In this document: piece after piece, positions 25,463 to 33,474 of the stretch
Position numbering within the stretch: the first letter of the stretch is position 1
Layout: each line of letters opens with the position of its first letter
From: Alistipes onderdonkii
GTDB taxonomy: Bacteria; Bacteroidota; Bacteroidia; Bacteroidales; Rikenellaceae
Reading direction: 5' to 3'
NCBI RefSeq assembly: GCF_025145285.1
Contig: NZ_CP102251.1
Span: 496,001-560,000 of the forward strand
Length of the DNA: 64,000 nt
Position numbers and translations under genes: made by a program
Notes under the pieces: model-generated
Seen by the model: only the letters and a program-made list of their open reading frames with translations
The model's database searches: none
Told to the model about the DNA's origin: nothing

Positions 25463-26317
25463 ATGAAGGCAGAATACAAACCATTCGTAGACGCTCTTAT
25501 CGAGCTTTGCATCAAAGAGGACATCGGCGACGGCGACCACACGTCGCTCTCGTGCATCCCCTCCGACGAACATGGCCGCATGCGCCTGCTGTGCAAGCAG
25601 GAGGGAATCATCGCCGGCATTGAGATCGCGCAGGTCGTTTTCCATCGCCTCGACCCCGACATGGAATTCGAGCAGGTACTCCGCGACGGCGACCGCGTAA
25701 AGCCCGGCGACGTGGCGTTCTACGTTTCGGGACGCCTGCGCTCGCTGCTGCAGGCCGAACGCATCATCCTCAACATCATGCAGCGCATGAGCGGCGTGGC
25801 TACGCAGACCGCCGTTTACGTCGACCGCCTCGCAGGGCTGCACACCAGGGTGCTCGACACGCGCAAGACCACACCCGGCATGCGCGTGCTGGACAAGATG
25901 GCCGTGAAGATCGGCGGCGGCGAGAACCACCGCATGGGGCTTTTCGACATGATCCTGCTGAAAGACAACCACATCGACTTTGCGGGCGGCATCCGCAAAG
26001 CCATCCACGGCGCCCGCGAATACCTCCGGGCCAAGGGCAAGGATATTCCCATCGAGTGCGAAGTGCGCTCGCTGGAGGACATCGACGAAGTATTCGCCGC
26101 GGGCGGTGTCGACCGCATCATGTTCGACAATTTCACGCCTGCGATGACCCGCGAGGCCGTGAAGAAGGTCGCAGGCCGCTGCGAGACCGAATCGAGTGGC
26201 GGCATCACGCTCTCGACGATGCGCGACTACGCCGAATGCGGCGTCGACTTCATCTCGGTCGGTGCCCTGACGCACCAGATCAAGTCGCTCGACATGTCGC
26301 TCAAGGCCTGCGAATAA
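25463..26317 (+). CDS. nadC: Nicotinate-nucleotide pyrophosphorylase (carboxylating)
   Basis: Converts quinolinate and PRPP to nicotinate mononucleotide, CO2 and PPi in de novo NAD synthesis. 284 aa. Hallmarks in order: EDIGDGDHTS at about 14-23, ILNIMQRMSGVAT (about 97-109), LDTRKTTPGMRVLDKMAVKIGGGENHRMGL (quinolinate and PRPP-binding Arg/Lys/His residues, about 131-160), LKDNHI, and GGITLSTMRDYAECGVDFISVGALTH near the C-terminus. nadA and nadB are not in the window; nadE is at 11782. Confidence 0.97.
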   Translation: MKAEYKPFVDALIELCIKEDIGDGDHTSLSCIPSDEHGRMRLLCKQEGIIAGIEIAQVVFHRLDPDMEFEQVLRDGDRVKPGDVAFYVSGRLRSLLQAERIILNIMQRMSGVATQTAVYVDRLAGLHTRVLDTRKTTPGMRVLDKMAVKIGGGENHRMGLFDMILLKDNHIDFAGGIRKAIHGAREYLRAKGKDIPIECEVRSLEDIDEVFAAGGVDRIMFDNFTPAMTREAVKKVAGRCETESSGGITLSTMRDYAECGVDFISVGALTHQIKSLDMSLKACE

Positions 26318-26363
26318 CCCAGACGCCCTGTCGTCACCGAATCATACGGACAACGGTTAATTC

Positions 26364-28265
26364 ATGAAACGCCTGCTCCATACCCCGCTGACCCTGTTAC
26401 TGCGGCGCATTGTACTGCTCTATGCGGTACTGATGCTCTGCCGCGTGGTCTTTTATCTCTACAACGCGCAGTTGCTGGGGACGATCGGCCGGGGTGAGCT
26501 GTGGCAGCTGCTCGCCGGCTCACTCAAATTCGACACGGTATCGGTCATCTATGCCAACGGGGTATTCATCCTGCTGGCGTTGCTGCCCCTGCATGTGCGC
26601 GAACGCGGCTGGTACCGCAAACTGATGTACTGGTACTACGTGGCGGTAAATGCCGTGCTGGTCGTGGCGGTCAACATGTCCGACTGCGTCTATTTCCGTT
26701 ACACGCAGAAACGCTTCACGGCCGACGAGGTATTCTTCGCCGACAACAGCAATTCGGTACAGCTCGTCGGTAAGTTCATGGCCGAAAACTGGTACCTGGT
26801 ACTCGTCGCCGCAGCCCTCGTGGCGCTGCTGGCATGGGGTTACGGCCGCAAGGTGCGCGAGGAGAGCCTGCTGAGCCGCGGCTGGGCCTATTATGTCGGA
26901 AGCACGGTGATCTTCGCCACAGGCGCAGGGCTCTCGATCGCAGGCATGCGCGGCGGCATGACCCGCATGACACGGCCGATCACCCTTTCGAACGCCACCC
27001 TCTATACCGACGACAGCGGCAAGGCGAACCTCATCCTGAGCAACCCGTTCTGCATCCTGCGGACGATCGGCAACGCGGGAAGCATCAATTACAAAAAATA
27101 TTTCACCCCCGAAGAGCTGCCGCAGCATTTCACGCCCGTGCACCAGCCCGCAGACAGTGCAGCGGTGAACCTGGCAGGGCGCAACGTCATGGTCTTCATC
27201 ATGGAGAGCATGTCGGCCGAGCATTCGGCCTATCTGATGCCGGAGGTTTATGCCGGCCGGGAAACCAAGGGCTTCACGCCGTTCCTCGACTCGCTGATGC
27301 GCGGCGGCCTCTGTTTCAAACGCATGTATGCCAACGGCACGCGCTCGATACAGGCCATGCCCTCGGTGCTGGGAAGCATCCCTTCGTTCCGGACGCCGTT
27401 CGTACTGATGCCGCAATCGCTCGGTGAAAGCCGGCAGTTACCGGCCATACTCCGCGGGAGGGGGTATTCGACGGCATTCTTCTGCGGGTCGGAACACGGC
27501 TCGATGGGATTCGGGGCATACGCCCGCTCGGCAGGCGTCGAACGGCTCGTCAGCCGCGAAGACTACGAAGACAGGCACGGCAAGGGTGATTTCGACGGTT
27601 ACTGGGGCATTTGGGACGAACCGTTCCTGCAATTCACCGGCGAGGAGCTCTCCCGGACACCGGAGCCTTTCTTCGCCACGCTGTTCACCCTCTCGTCGCA
27701 CCACCCGTTCGTCGTCCCGGCACAATACGAGGACAAACTCCCGGCCGGTTACACGAAACTGCACAAGGGCGTAGCCTATGTCGACAATGCCTTCCGGCTC
27801 TTCTTCGAGCGCTTCGGAAGCGAAGAATGGTTCCGCCGCACGATATTCGTATTCGTAGCCGACCATGTGTCCTCCGAAAAATTCGCCGCCAAAACCCGCA
27901 GCTATCCGGGCAACTACCATATCATCGGCTTCATGTATACCCCCGACGGCGCCTTGCGGGGCCAGGTCGGAGAGGTCGTGCAGCAGCTCGACATCATGCC
28001 CACGCTCCTGGGGCTGCTGGGCAATACGGAGTCCTATTTCGCATTCGGCCGCGACGTGCTGAACGAACCGCAGCGACAGCAGTGGTCGGTGAGTTGGGAC
28101 GGGGCGTTCCAGGCCGTGACGAACGACGGCACGATCCGCTTCGACGACGCGCAGGACAAACCGGAAGCGTCGGGCGCAGGGGATTCCCTCCTGCAGGATT
28201 TCCGCGCCCTTGTCCAGCAATACTATTCCCACGCAGAAAAAAAGAGTTACATCGTCCATGATTGA
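26364..28265 (+). CDS. LtaS-like membrane sulfatase-fold transferase
   Basis: 633 aa, with five N-terminal transmembrane helices (about 1-200) and then an extracytoplasmic alkaline-phosphatase/sulfatase domain (about 255-600). Metal and catalytic motifs of the LTA synthase family are present: MVFIMESMSAEHS (metal Glu near 277), ANGTRSIQAMPSVLGSIPSF with the nucleophile Thr, LSSHHPFVVP and VFVADHVSSEKF. Gram-negative members of this fold transfer phosphoglycerol or phosphoethanolamine groups to surface glycans or lipids; Bacteroidota have no lipoteichoic acid, so the acceptor is unknown. The stop overlaps the next start by 8 nt, indicating translational coupling. Confidence 0.9.
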   Translation: MKRLLHTPLTLLLRRIVLLYAVLMLCRVVFYLYNAQLLGTIGRGELWQLLAGSLKFDTVSVIYANGVFILLALLPLHVRERGWYRKLMYWYYVAVNAVLVVAVNMSDCVYFRYTQKRFTADEVFFADNSNSVQLVGKFMAENWYLVLVAAALVALLAWGYGRKVREESLLSRGWAYYVGSTVIFATGAGLSIAGMRGGMTRMTRPITLSNATLYTDDSGKANLILSNPFCILRTIGNAGSINYKKYFTPEELPQHFTPVHQPADSAAVNLAGRNVMVFIMESMSAEHSAYLMPEVYAGRETKGFTPFLDSLMRGGLCFKRMYANGTRSIQAMPSVLGSIPSFRTPFVLMPQSLGESRQLPAILRGRGYSTAFFCGSEHGSMGFGAYARSAGVERLVSREDYEDRHGKGDFDGYWGIWDEPFLQFTGEELSRTPEPFFATLFTLSSHHPFVVPAQYEDKLPAGYTKLHKGVAYVDNAFRLFFERFGSEEWFRRTIFVFVADHVSSEKFAAKTRSYPGNYHIIGFMYTPDGALRGQVGEVVQQLDIMPTLLGLLGNTESYFAFGRDVLNEPQRQQWSVSWDGAFQAVTNDGTIRFDDAQDKPEASGAGDSLLQDFRALVQQYYSHAEKKSYIVHD

Positions 28266-29640
28266 ATTCAAACCCGTGCGCCTCGAGGATAAACAGACCA
28301 TCGAGCGCTATACCATGCCTTCGGGCATCTACAACTGCGACCTCGCATTCGCCAACATGTATTGCTGGCAGGCGATGTACCACAGTGCCTGGGCCGTGAT
28401 CGACGGCTTCCTGGTGATCCGCTTCCAGATCGGGGGCGGGGAGAAGATCGGGTACATGCAACCCGTCGGCGAAGGGGATTTCGCCCGGATCATCCCCGCC
28501 CTGCGCGAAGATGCCCATGCGCACGGACAGCGGCTGCGCATCATCGGGCTTACGGACGAGGGGCGCGAGATGGTTCGCAACATGCACGCCGGGCTGTTCG
28601 CGTTCGAATCCGACCGCGGGATGGAAGATTACGTTTACAACGCCGACGACCTGCGCAACCTCACGGGACGCAGGTACCAGCCCAAACGCAACCATATCAA
28701 CCGTTTCATGGCGGAATACCCCGATTTCCGGTACGAGCAACTCACGCGCGAGCGGTTCGGGGAGTGCATGCAGCTCGAACGCGAATGGCGCCGGGCCCAC
28801 GAAGGGCACACCTCGGAACTGTGCGCCGAACAGCGGGCCATGCAGCGGGCTTTCGAACATTTCGAAGAACTGGAAATGATCGGCGGCTGTATCTACGTAG
28901 GCGACAAACTGATCGCGTTCACATACGGTTCGGCGGTCAACGACCATACGTTCGACACGCATGTCGAGAAGGCGGACACCGACTACGACGGCGCCTTCAC
29001 GATCATCAACAAACTCTTCGCACAGCACCTTCCCGCGCGTTTCACGATGATAAACCGCGAGGAAGACCTCGGGATCGACGGGTTGCGCCAGTCGAAGCTC
29101 TCCTACCACCCCGCCGTCATCCAGCACAAATATGCGGCCATCCACCTGCACCCGGACGAAATCGCCTGCAAGGAACTTTGGACGGCGGCATTCGGCGACG
29201 ACGAACAATTCGTCGACTCGTTCCTGATGCGCTATTACAGCCGCCGCAGGATGCTGACGGCCGAATGCGAAGGGCGTACGGCGGCCATGCTCCACATGCT
29301 GCCGTTCGAGAGCGAGCTGGGACGGTCGACCTACATCTACGGCGTAGCGACAGCGCCCGAATTCCGCCGCAGGGGACTGGCCGGCAAGCTGATACGCGAA
29401 GCGATGCGGCTCATCGGCGAGCAGGGCGACGAGGCGGCCTTCCTGATCCCGAGCGAGGAGTGGCTGCACGGGTTCTATGCAAAATACGGCTTCGAAGGCG
29501 CCGTCCCGGTGACATTCTCATCGCAAGACGGCTTCGATTTCGGGACGGGCGACGCCTCGAAAGACAGGGCCATGGTCTGGCGGCGAGCCCCCGGGGCTCC
29601 GCTGCCCGAGGCACTGCACTGCACTTACGCCAAGAGGTAG
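28258..29640 (+). CDS. DUF2156 (phosphatidylglycerol lysyltransferase C-domain-like) fused to GNAT acetyltransferase
   Basis: 460 aa from ATG 28258, which overlaps the end of the LtaS-like gene by 8 nt. Residues 1-297 form the DUF2156 domain, a tandem GNAT-like fold as in aminoacyl-tRNA-dependent lipid and peptide transferases (GIYNCDLAFANMYCW, RRYQPKRNHINRF, NREEDLGIDGLRQSK). Residues about 298-440 are a separate GNAT domain with the acetyl-CoA loop YGVATAPEFRRRGLAGKLI. Such domains modify amino groups on lipids, peptides or small molecules; the substrate is unknown. Coupling to the LtaS-like gene suggests a joint envelope function. A bidirectional terminator follows. Confidence 0.85.
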   Translation: MIEFKPVRLEDKQTIERYTMPSGIYNCDLAFANMYCWQAMYHSAWAVIDGFLVIRFQIGGGEKIGYMQPVGEGDFARIIPALREDAHAHGQRLRIIGLTDEGREMVRNMHAGLFAFESDRGMEDYVYNADDLRNLTGRRYQPKRNHINRFMAEYPDFRYEQLTRERFGECMQLEREWRRAHEGHTSELCAEQRAMQRAFEHFEELEMIGGCIYVGDKLIAFTYGSAVNDHTFDTHVEKADTDYDGAFTIINKLFAQHLPARFTMINREEDLGIDGLRQSKLSYHPAVIQHKYAAIHLHPDEIACKELWTAAFGDDEQFVDSFLMRYYSRRRMLTAECEGRTAAMLHMLPFESELGRSTYIYGVATAPEFRRRGLAGKLIREAMRLIGEQGDEAAFLIPSEEWLHGFYAKYGFEGAVPVTFSSQDGFDFGTGDASKDRAMVWRRAPGAPLPEALHCTYAKR

Positions 29641-29691
29641 TACCGCCCTGCTGCGCCGCAACGCAAGGTGCGATATCGCACCCACGACAAG

Positions 29692-29721
29692 AAAGCCGCA
29701 GACTTTACAGTCTGCGGCTTT
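29692..29721. terminator. Bidirectional intrinsic terminator between convergent genes
   Basis: A 13-bp perfect stem AAAGCCGCAGACT/AGTCTGCGGCTTT (29692-29704 with 29709-29721) with the 4-nt loop TTAC. The A and T tracts at its ends serve both the DUF2156-GNAT gene (+) and the fimbrillin-like gene (-). Confidence 0.9.
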
Positions 29722-29749
29722 CCGTTTTGCATATCGTCACTTAAAGTCG

Positions 29750-30601
29750 TCAGTATATGGTTCCGCCGTTCACTTCGGTCGTAGTCCAGGGAACCTCCTT
29801 CACCGAAGAGATGACAGCCTCCTGGCCGATGACCGTCAACGTAATTTCGTATTCCACGCCAGCCAGCAGCGACGGCATGGTATCAGCCGTAATGCTTGTT
29901 GTGAATTCTTCGCCGTCGATCGTGCAGGTCACGGCAAGGGTAGGCTTAGCGGCCATAGGCACGACAAGCGCCTTTTCGCCGGCGGCCAGGGTAAGCGTCC
30001 CCGTCGCCGTGCCGGCCGGATCCACCGTGCCGGCTACCATATCGAGCGTGCCGGTCGCATGGATTCCACCGGTAATCTGCACCTGAGTAAGGTTGGCAGC
30101 ACCCGTGTATCCACTGCCGGCCGTTGCCAGGAAAGAGAGTTTGGAATAGGCGTGCTTCATCTCGACGGCGACAGCATTCGCATTGGCAGCATTGACAGGC
30201 TGGGGTTGGTAGATCAAATCCTGTGCGGCCGCATCCTTTTGCGCCGTCAGCGTATATTCGGCGCCACTGGCAGAAGTAGTCACGGCCAAAGCCGAAGGCG
30301 CCCACGCAACCAGCGTACCGCCCTTGCGATCCACCAAGATGGGATCGCCATCGACAGTCCATGCATCGGCACTAAATTTCACCAGTTTCGTTGCAGCAGT
30401 AACGCCGGGAATAAAAACATTGAAATCGGCTGCATACGGTTTCGCCTCGGCACGCGTAACGACATCGAGTGCCGTCACACCTACGAACTGTACAGGCGCG
30501 ATTTCAGGCTGGGGGGGGGTAACTTCGTCCTGTTTATCGCAAGAACAGAAAACGGCCGAAGCCATGGCTGCAGCAGCTGCCGCATAGTAAAAAAGTTTCA
30601 T
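29750..30601 (-). CDS. Fimbrillin-like lipoprotein
   Basis: Surface or pilus subunit-type lipoprotein, 283 aa. Signal with lipobox VFCSC, the Cys at about residue 21, followed by a Pro/Gln-rich linker. The mature protein carries the VTRAEAK segment, where Arg-gingipain-like processing occurs in fimbrillins, and the conserved KHAYSKLSFLAT motif at the first/second domain junction. It ends with EITLTVIGQEAVISSVKEVPWTT, the usual fimbrillin C-terminal strand. It stands alone, without mfa- or fim-type assembly partners. Codons 28-31 are encoded by a C9 tract (minus strand), a possible slippage site just after the lipobox. Confidence 0.85.
   Translation of the reverse strand: MKLFYYAAAAAAMASAVFCSCDKQDEVTPPQPEIAPVQFVGVTALDVVTRAEAKPYAADFNVFIPGVTAATKLVKFSADAWTVDGDPILVDRKGGTLVAWAPSALAVTTSASGAEYTLTAQKDAAAQDLIYQPQPVNAANANAVAVEMKHAYSKLSFLATAGSGYTGAANLTQVQITGGIHATGTLDMVAGTVDPAGTATGTLTLAAGEKALVVPMAAKPTLAVTCTIDGEEFTTSITADTMPSLLAGVEYEITLTVIGQEAVISSVKEVPWTTTEVNGGTIY
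30511..30519 (-). repeat. C9 homopolymer within the fimbrillin-like gene
   Basis: G9 on the plus strand, C9 in the coding strand, encoding Thr-Pro-Pro in the linker after the lipid-anchored Cys. It is in frame here; gain or loss of one base would truncate the protein after about 30 residues. Confidence 0.7.
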
Positions 30602-30763
30602 TTAGATAGTTTATTAAATTGTTATACATTTTTTGGACGGCCTGCAACCCGCTCAAACGAATTCAACCGACAGCCCCAATTATCCTCTCTTACAGAACGT
30701 AATTATTCACATTACACCAAATTGTTCACACTTCGTCACACAATTTCGTTCATTAATGATATT

Positions 30764-30771
30764 CAAAGTTA
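30764..30771 (-). promoter_or_regulatory. Candidate promoter -7 box for the fimbrillin-like gene, with long leader
   Basis: CAAAGTTA on the plus strand reads TAACTTTG on the minus strand, a perfect -7 match. The -33 is weak. If used, the 5' leader before the ATG at 30601 is about 155 nt of AT-rich sequence with no ORF. Confidence 0.4.
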
Positions 30772-30828
30772 AATAAAAACCGCATCATTGCACCATATGA
30801 ACCGAATAAGCCTACACAAAAAGCATTT

Positions 30829-30881
30829 TTGTATACCTATTCGGGCTTTCATATATAGCCCATGGGCGTATCTGTATACAA
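30829..30881. repeat. Nested inverted repeat in the fimbrillin-folD gap
   Basis: TTGTATAC (30829-30836) is mirrored by GTATACAA (30874-30881). Inside lie GGGCT/AGCCC (30843-30847 with 30857-30861) and the palindrome CCCATGGG (30859-30866). The rest of the 487-bp gap from 30602 to 31088 holds the promoter candidate at 30764, AT-rich leader sequence and the folD terminator. I see no gene in it. Confidence 0.5.
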
Positions 30882-31010
30882 GCATCCTGAAAATCGACAT
30901 CAGAGGAGCCCGAACCCGGCAAAATGCCGGACATGCATTGCTCGAAGCAGGCCGCAGAAAAACCGCCGCCCTCCCCCAACGGCGAAGGCCGGGAAAAGGC
31001 AAGGCACTAA

Positions 31011-31038
31011 AAAACCCGAAGTTTTCACTTCGGGTTTT
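31011..31038 (-). terminator. Terminator of the purine-folD operon
   Basis: An 11-bp stem AAAACCCGAAG/CTTCGGGTTTT (31011-31021 with 31028-31038), loop of 6 nt, T-rich on the minus strand, 51 bp after the folD stop. Confidence 0.85.
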
Positions 31039-31088
31039 GCGGGGGAGGGCACCGGAGGCGGACAACGTCCGGGGCAGGCGATTCGGGG

Positions 31089-31943
31089 CTATTTCCGTGC
31101 GATACGCCGCAGGAAGCACTCGATCGTATTCTCCATCAGGCAACAGATCGTCATCGGCCCCACGCCGCCGGGAACAGGGGTGATGACCGACGCCTTGGGC
31201 TCGATGGCGGCGAAATCGACGTCGCCGCACAGCTTGCCGGTTTCGGGATCGCGGTTGACCCCCACGTCGATCACCACGGCCCCGTCACGCACCATATCCT
31301 CCGTTACGAACTTCGGGCGGCCGATCGCCACGACCAGGATGTCGGCGCGGCGCGTCACCTCGCCCAGGTTACGCGTACGGCTGTGCGCCATGGTCACGGT
31401 GGCATTGGCATCCAACAGCAATTTCGAGACGGGAAGCCCGACGATATTGCTGCGGCCGATCACCACGGCCTCCTTGCCGGCGATCTCCACGCCCGCAGCC
31501 CGCAGCATCTTGAGGATACCTTTCGGCGTACAGGGCAGCGTACAGGGCTGTTTCTGCCACAAAGCCGCCACATTGAGGGGATGGAAGCCGTCGACATCCT
31601 TCCCCTTGTCGATCGCGGCGATCACCTTGTCCTCGTCGATATGCTTGGGCAGGGGCAGCTGCACCAGGATTCCGTCGACGCCTTCGTCGGCATTCAGGTC
31701 GGCGATGATGCCGAGCAACTCGGCCTCGCAGACCGACTCCGGCTTGCGGATCGTCGTATTGCGGATGCCGACTTCGGCCGAGGCCTTGGCCTTGCCCGTC
31801 ACATAGGAGACGCTGCCCGGGTCTTCGCCCACGAGGATTACGACCAGATGCGGCACGCGTCCGTATTTCGCGCCGAAAGTAGCCACTTCGGCGGCCATTT
31901 CGGCCTTGAGTTTTGCTGAGAGTTCTTTTCCGCTGATAACCAT
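31089..31943 (-). CDS. folD: Methylenetetrahydrofolate dehydrogenase / methenyl-THF cyclohydrolase
   Basis: Bifunctional enzyme making 10-formyl-THF, the one-carbon donor of PurN and PurH. 284 aa, standard length. The active-site motif VSYVTGKAKASAEVGI (about 46-61) contains the Tyr-x-x-x-Lys of the FolD family, followed by DGILVQLPLPKHI (about 99-111), PCTPKGILKML (about 140-150) and the NADP-binding VIGRSNIVGLPVSKLL (about 163-178). It is the last gene of the purine operon, 13 nt after purD, so formyl-folate supply is coregulated with its main consumers. Confidence 0.97.
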   Translation of the reverse strand: MVISGKELSAKLKAEMAAEVATFGAKYGRVPHLVVILVGEDPGSVSYVTGKAKASAEVGIRNTTIRKPESVCEAELLGIIADLNADEGVDGILVQLPLPKHIDEDKVIAAIDKGKDVDGFHPLNVAALWQKQPCTLPCTPKGILKMLRAAGVEIAGKEAVVIGRSNIVGLPVSKLLLDANATVTMAHSRTRNLGEVTRRADILVVAIGRPKFVTEDMVRDGAVVIDVGVNRDPETGKLCGDVDFAAIEPKASVITPVPGGVGPMTICCLMENTIECFLRRIARK

Positions 31944-31956
31944 ACCTTATATATAA

Positions 31957-33204
31957 CTAATTTTCAAATGCCCAATGTCCGATGTCGGTGCGGTGGAAGA
32001 GGTTGTCGCATCCGATGCGTGCGACATCCCGCAGCGCATTGGCGCGTGCCTCGGCCAGCGTGGCCCCTTTGCCCACGACGAACAGCACGCGGCCGCCCGA
32101 GGTGAGGATGCGGCTGCCGTCGGTCTTCGTCCCCATGTGGTAAAGGGCGCCTTCCACCCGGTCGAGCCCCTTGATCTCGCAGCCCTTTTCATAGGCTCCG
32201 GGATAGCCTTTCGAGGCGAGCACGATGCCGAGCGTGGCAAAATCGTGCCATACGAGCTGCGTATCGCCGCCGTCGGCCACAGCGCAGAAGATATCCACGA
32301 TGTCGCTTTTCAGGCGCGGCAGCACGACCTCGGTTTCGGGGTCGCCGAAACGGGCGTTGAATTCGATGACCTTGATCCCCTGCGGGGTCTTCATCAGGCC
32401 GCCGTAAAGCACGCCTTCGAACGGGCAGCCCTCGGCGACCATCGCGTCGGCGGTCGGTTGCAACACCTTCTCGAGCGCATAGCGTTCGTCCTCGGCCGTA
32501 ATGAACGGCAGGGGCGAATATGCGCCCATACCGCCCGTATTGGGCCCCTTGTCGCCGTCAAATGCCCGCTTGTGATCCTGCGCCAGCACCATCGGCCATA
32601 CCTTATGCCCGGAGACGAAGCACATGAACGAAAATTCAGGCCCCGTGAGGAAATCCTCGACGACGACCTTGCCCGCGCCGAATTTGTCGTCGAGCAACAT
32701 GTCCTTCAGGGCGGCGTCGGCCTCCTCCATCGTCTCGGCGATCACCACGCCCTTGCCCGCGGCCAGCCCGTCGTATTTCAGCACGGCAGGCAGCGGACGC
32801 GAAGCGACATAGTCCATCGCCGCGGCATAATCGGTGAAGGCCCGGTAACCGGCCGTCGGAATGGCGTATTTGGCCATCAGATCTTTGGCGAACTCCTTGC
32901 TCGACTCGATACGCGCGGCAGCCTTCGTAGGGCCGAAAGCCCGCAGCCCGGCGGCCTTGAACGCATCGACCACACCCGCCGCCAACGCCACCTCGGGGCC
33001 GACGACCGTAAGGCCGATCCCGTTCTGCGCCGCAAAATCGCGCAGCCGCTCCACCTCCGTCTCGCGGATAGCCACGCACTCGGCCTGCGCCGCAATACCC
33101 GCATTGCCGGGGGCGCAAAATATCTTCTCCACCTGGGGCGAGCGCGACAGCGCATCCACAATTGCATGTTCACGGCCACCGCCGCCAATAACCAAAACTT
33201 TCAT
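31957..33204 (-). CDS. purD: Phosphoribosylamine-glycine ligase (GAR synthetase)
   Basis: Second step of de novo purine synthesis: ATP-dependent joining of phosphoribosylamine and glycine. 415 aa with the start motif MKVLVIGGGGREHAI, the glycinamide-binding GPEVALAAGVVDAF, the ATP-grasp core (VLKYDGLAAGKGVVIAET, about 139-156) and the metal-binding GVLYGGLMKTPQGIKVIEFNARFGDPE (about 266-292). It is separated from purH by 270 bp holding two hairpin-forming repeats, and lies 13 nt before folD. Confidence 0.97.
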   Translation of the reverse strand: MKVLVIGGGGREHAIVDALSRSPQVEKIFCAPGNAGIAAQAECVAIRETEVERLRDFAAQNGIGLTVVGPEVALAAGVVDAFKAAGLRAFGPTKAAARIESSKEFAKDLMAKYAIPTAGYRAFTDYAAAMDYVASRPLPAVLKYDGLAAGKGVVIAETMEEADAALKDMLLDDKFGAGKVVVEDFLTGPEFSFMCFVSGHKVWPMVLAQDHKRAFDGDKGPNTGGMGAYSPLPFITAEDERYALEKVLQPTADAMVAEGCPFEGVLYGGLMKTPQGIKVIEFNARFGDPETEVVLPRLKSDIVDIFCAVADGGDTQLVWHDFATLGIVLASKGYPGAYEKGCEIKGLDRVEGALYHMGTKTDGSRILTSGGRVLFVVGKGATLAEARANALRDVARIGCDNLFHRTDIGHWAFEN

Positions 33205-33294
33205 ACGAATACGAATTAACAGTTTCCACCGCCGTTATGCCGCCGGACGATGTATGCACGGCCTGCTGCCGACCACAAGTCCGGCACTCTCCCC

Positions 33295-33318
33295 AAGCCC
33301 CTCCCTCGGGAGAGGCTT
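33295..33318. repeat. REP-like hairpin between purH and purD
   Basis: AAGCC and CTCCC pair with GGGAG and GGCTT around a two-base loop (one C-A mismatch): a compact hairpin of the form often seen in dispersed intergenic palindromes. Its T-rich flank at about 33334-33344 is on the plus side. Confidence 0.5.
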
Positions 33319-33398
33319 GTCGCAGCGGCAAAAGTTTTTATTTATACCGTCCGATTTCCGATCGCCACGGAAGCGGATTTCACCTTGGCGAAGTCCGG

Positions 33399-33434
33399 TT
33401 CGGGCGGGGCACAGCATCCTGTTTCCCGCCCGAA
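33399..33434. repeat. Second inverted repeat between purH and purD
   Basis: TTCGGGCGGG (33399-33408) pairs perfectly with CCCGCCCGAA (33425-33434), 16-nt loop. There is no T run on the operon strand, so it is more likely a processing or mobile-type element than a terminator. Confidence 0.55.
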
Positions 33435-33474
33435 GCGGGCACGGCGAGACGAAAGGTGCCGCGATAATCGAAAA

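Noticed and set aside
30781..31183. Possible ORFs in the fimbrillin-folD gap
   Set aside because: The open frames run through the folD terminator and into folD antisense, without promoter or signal.
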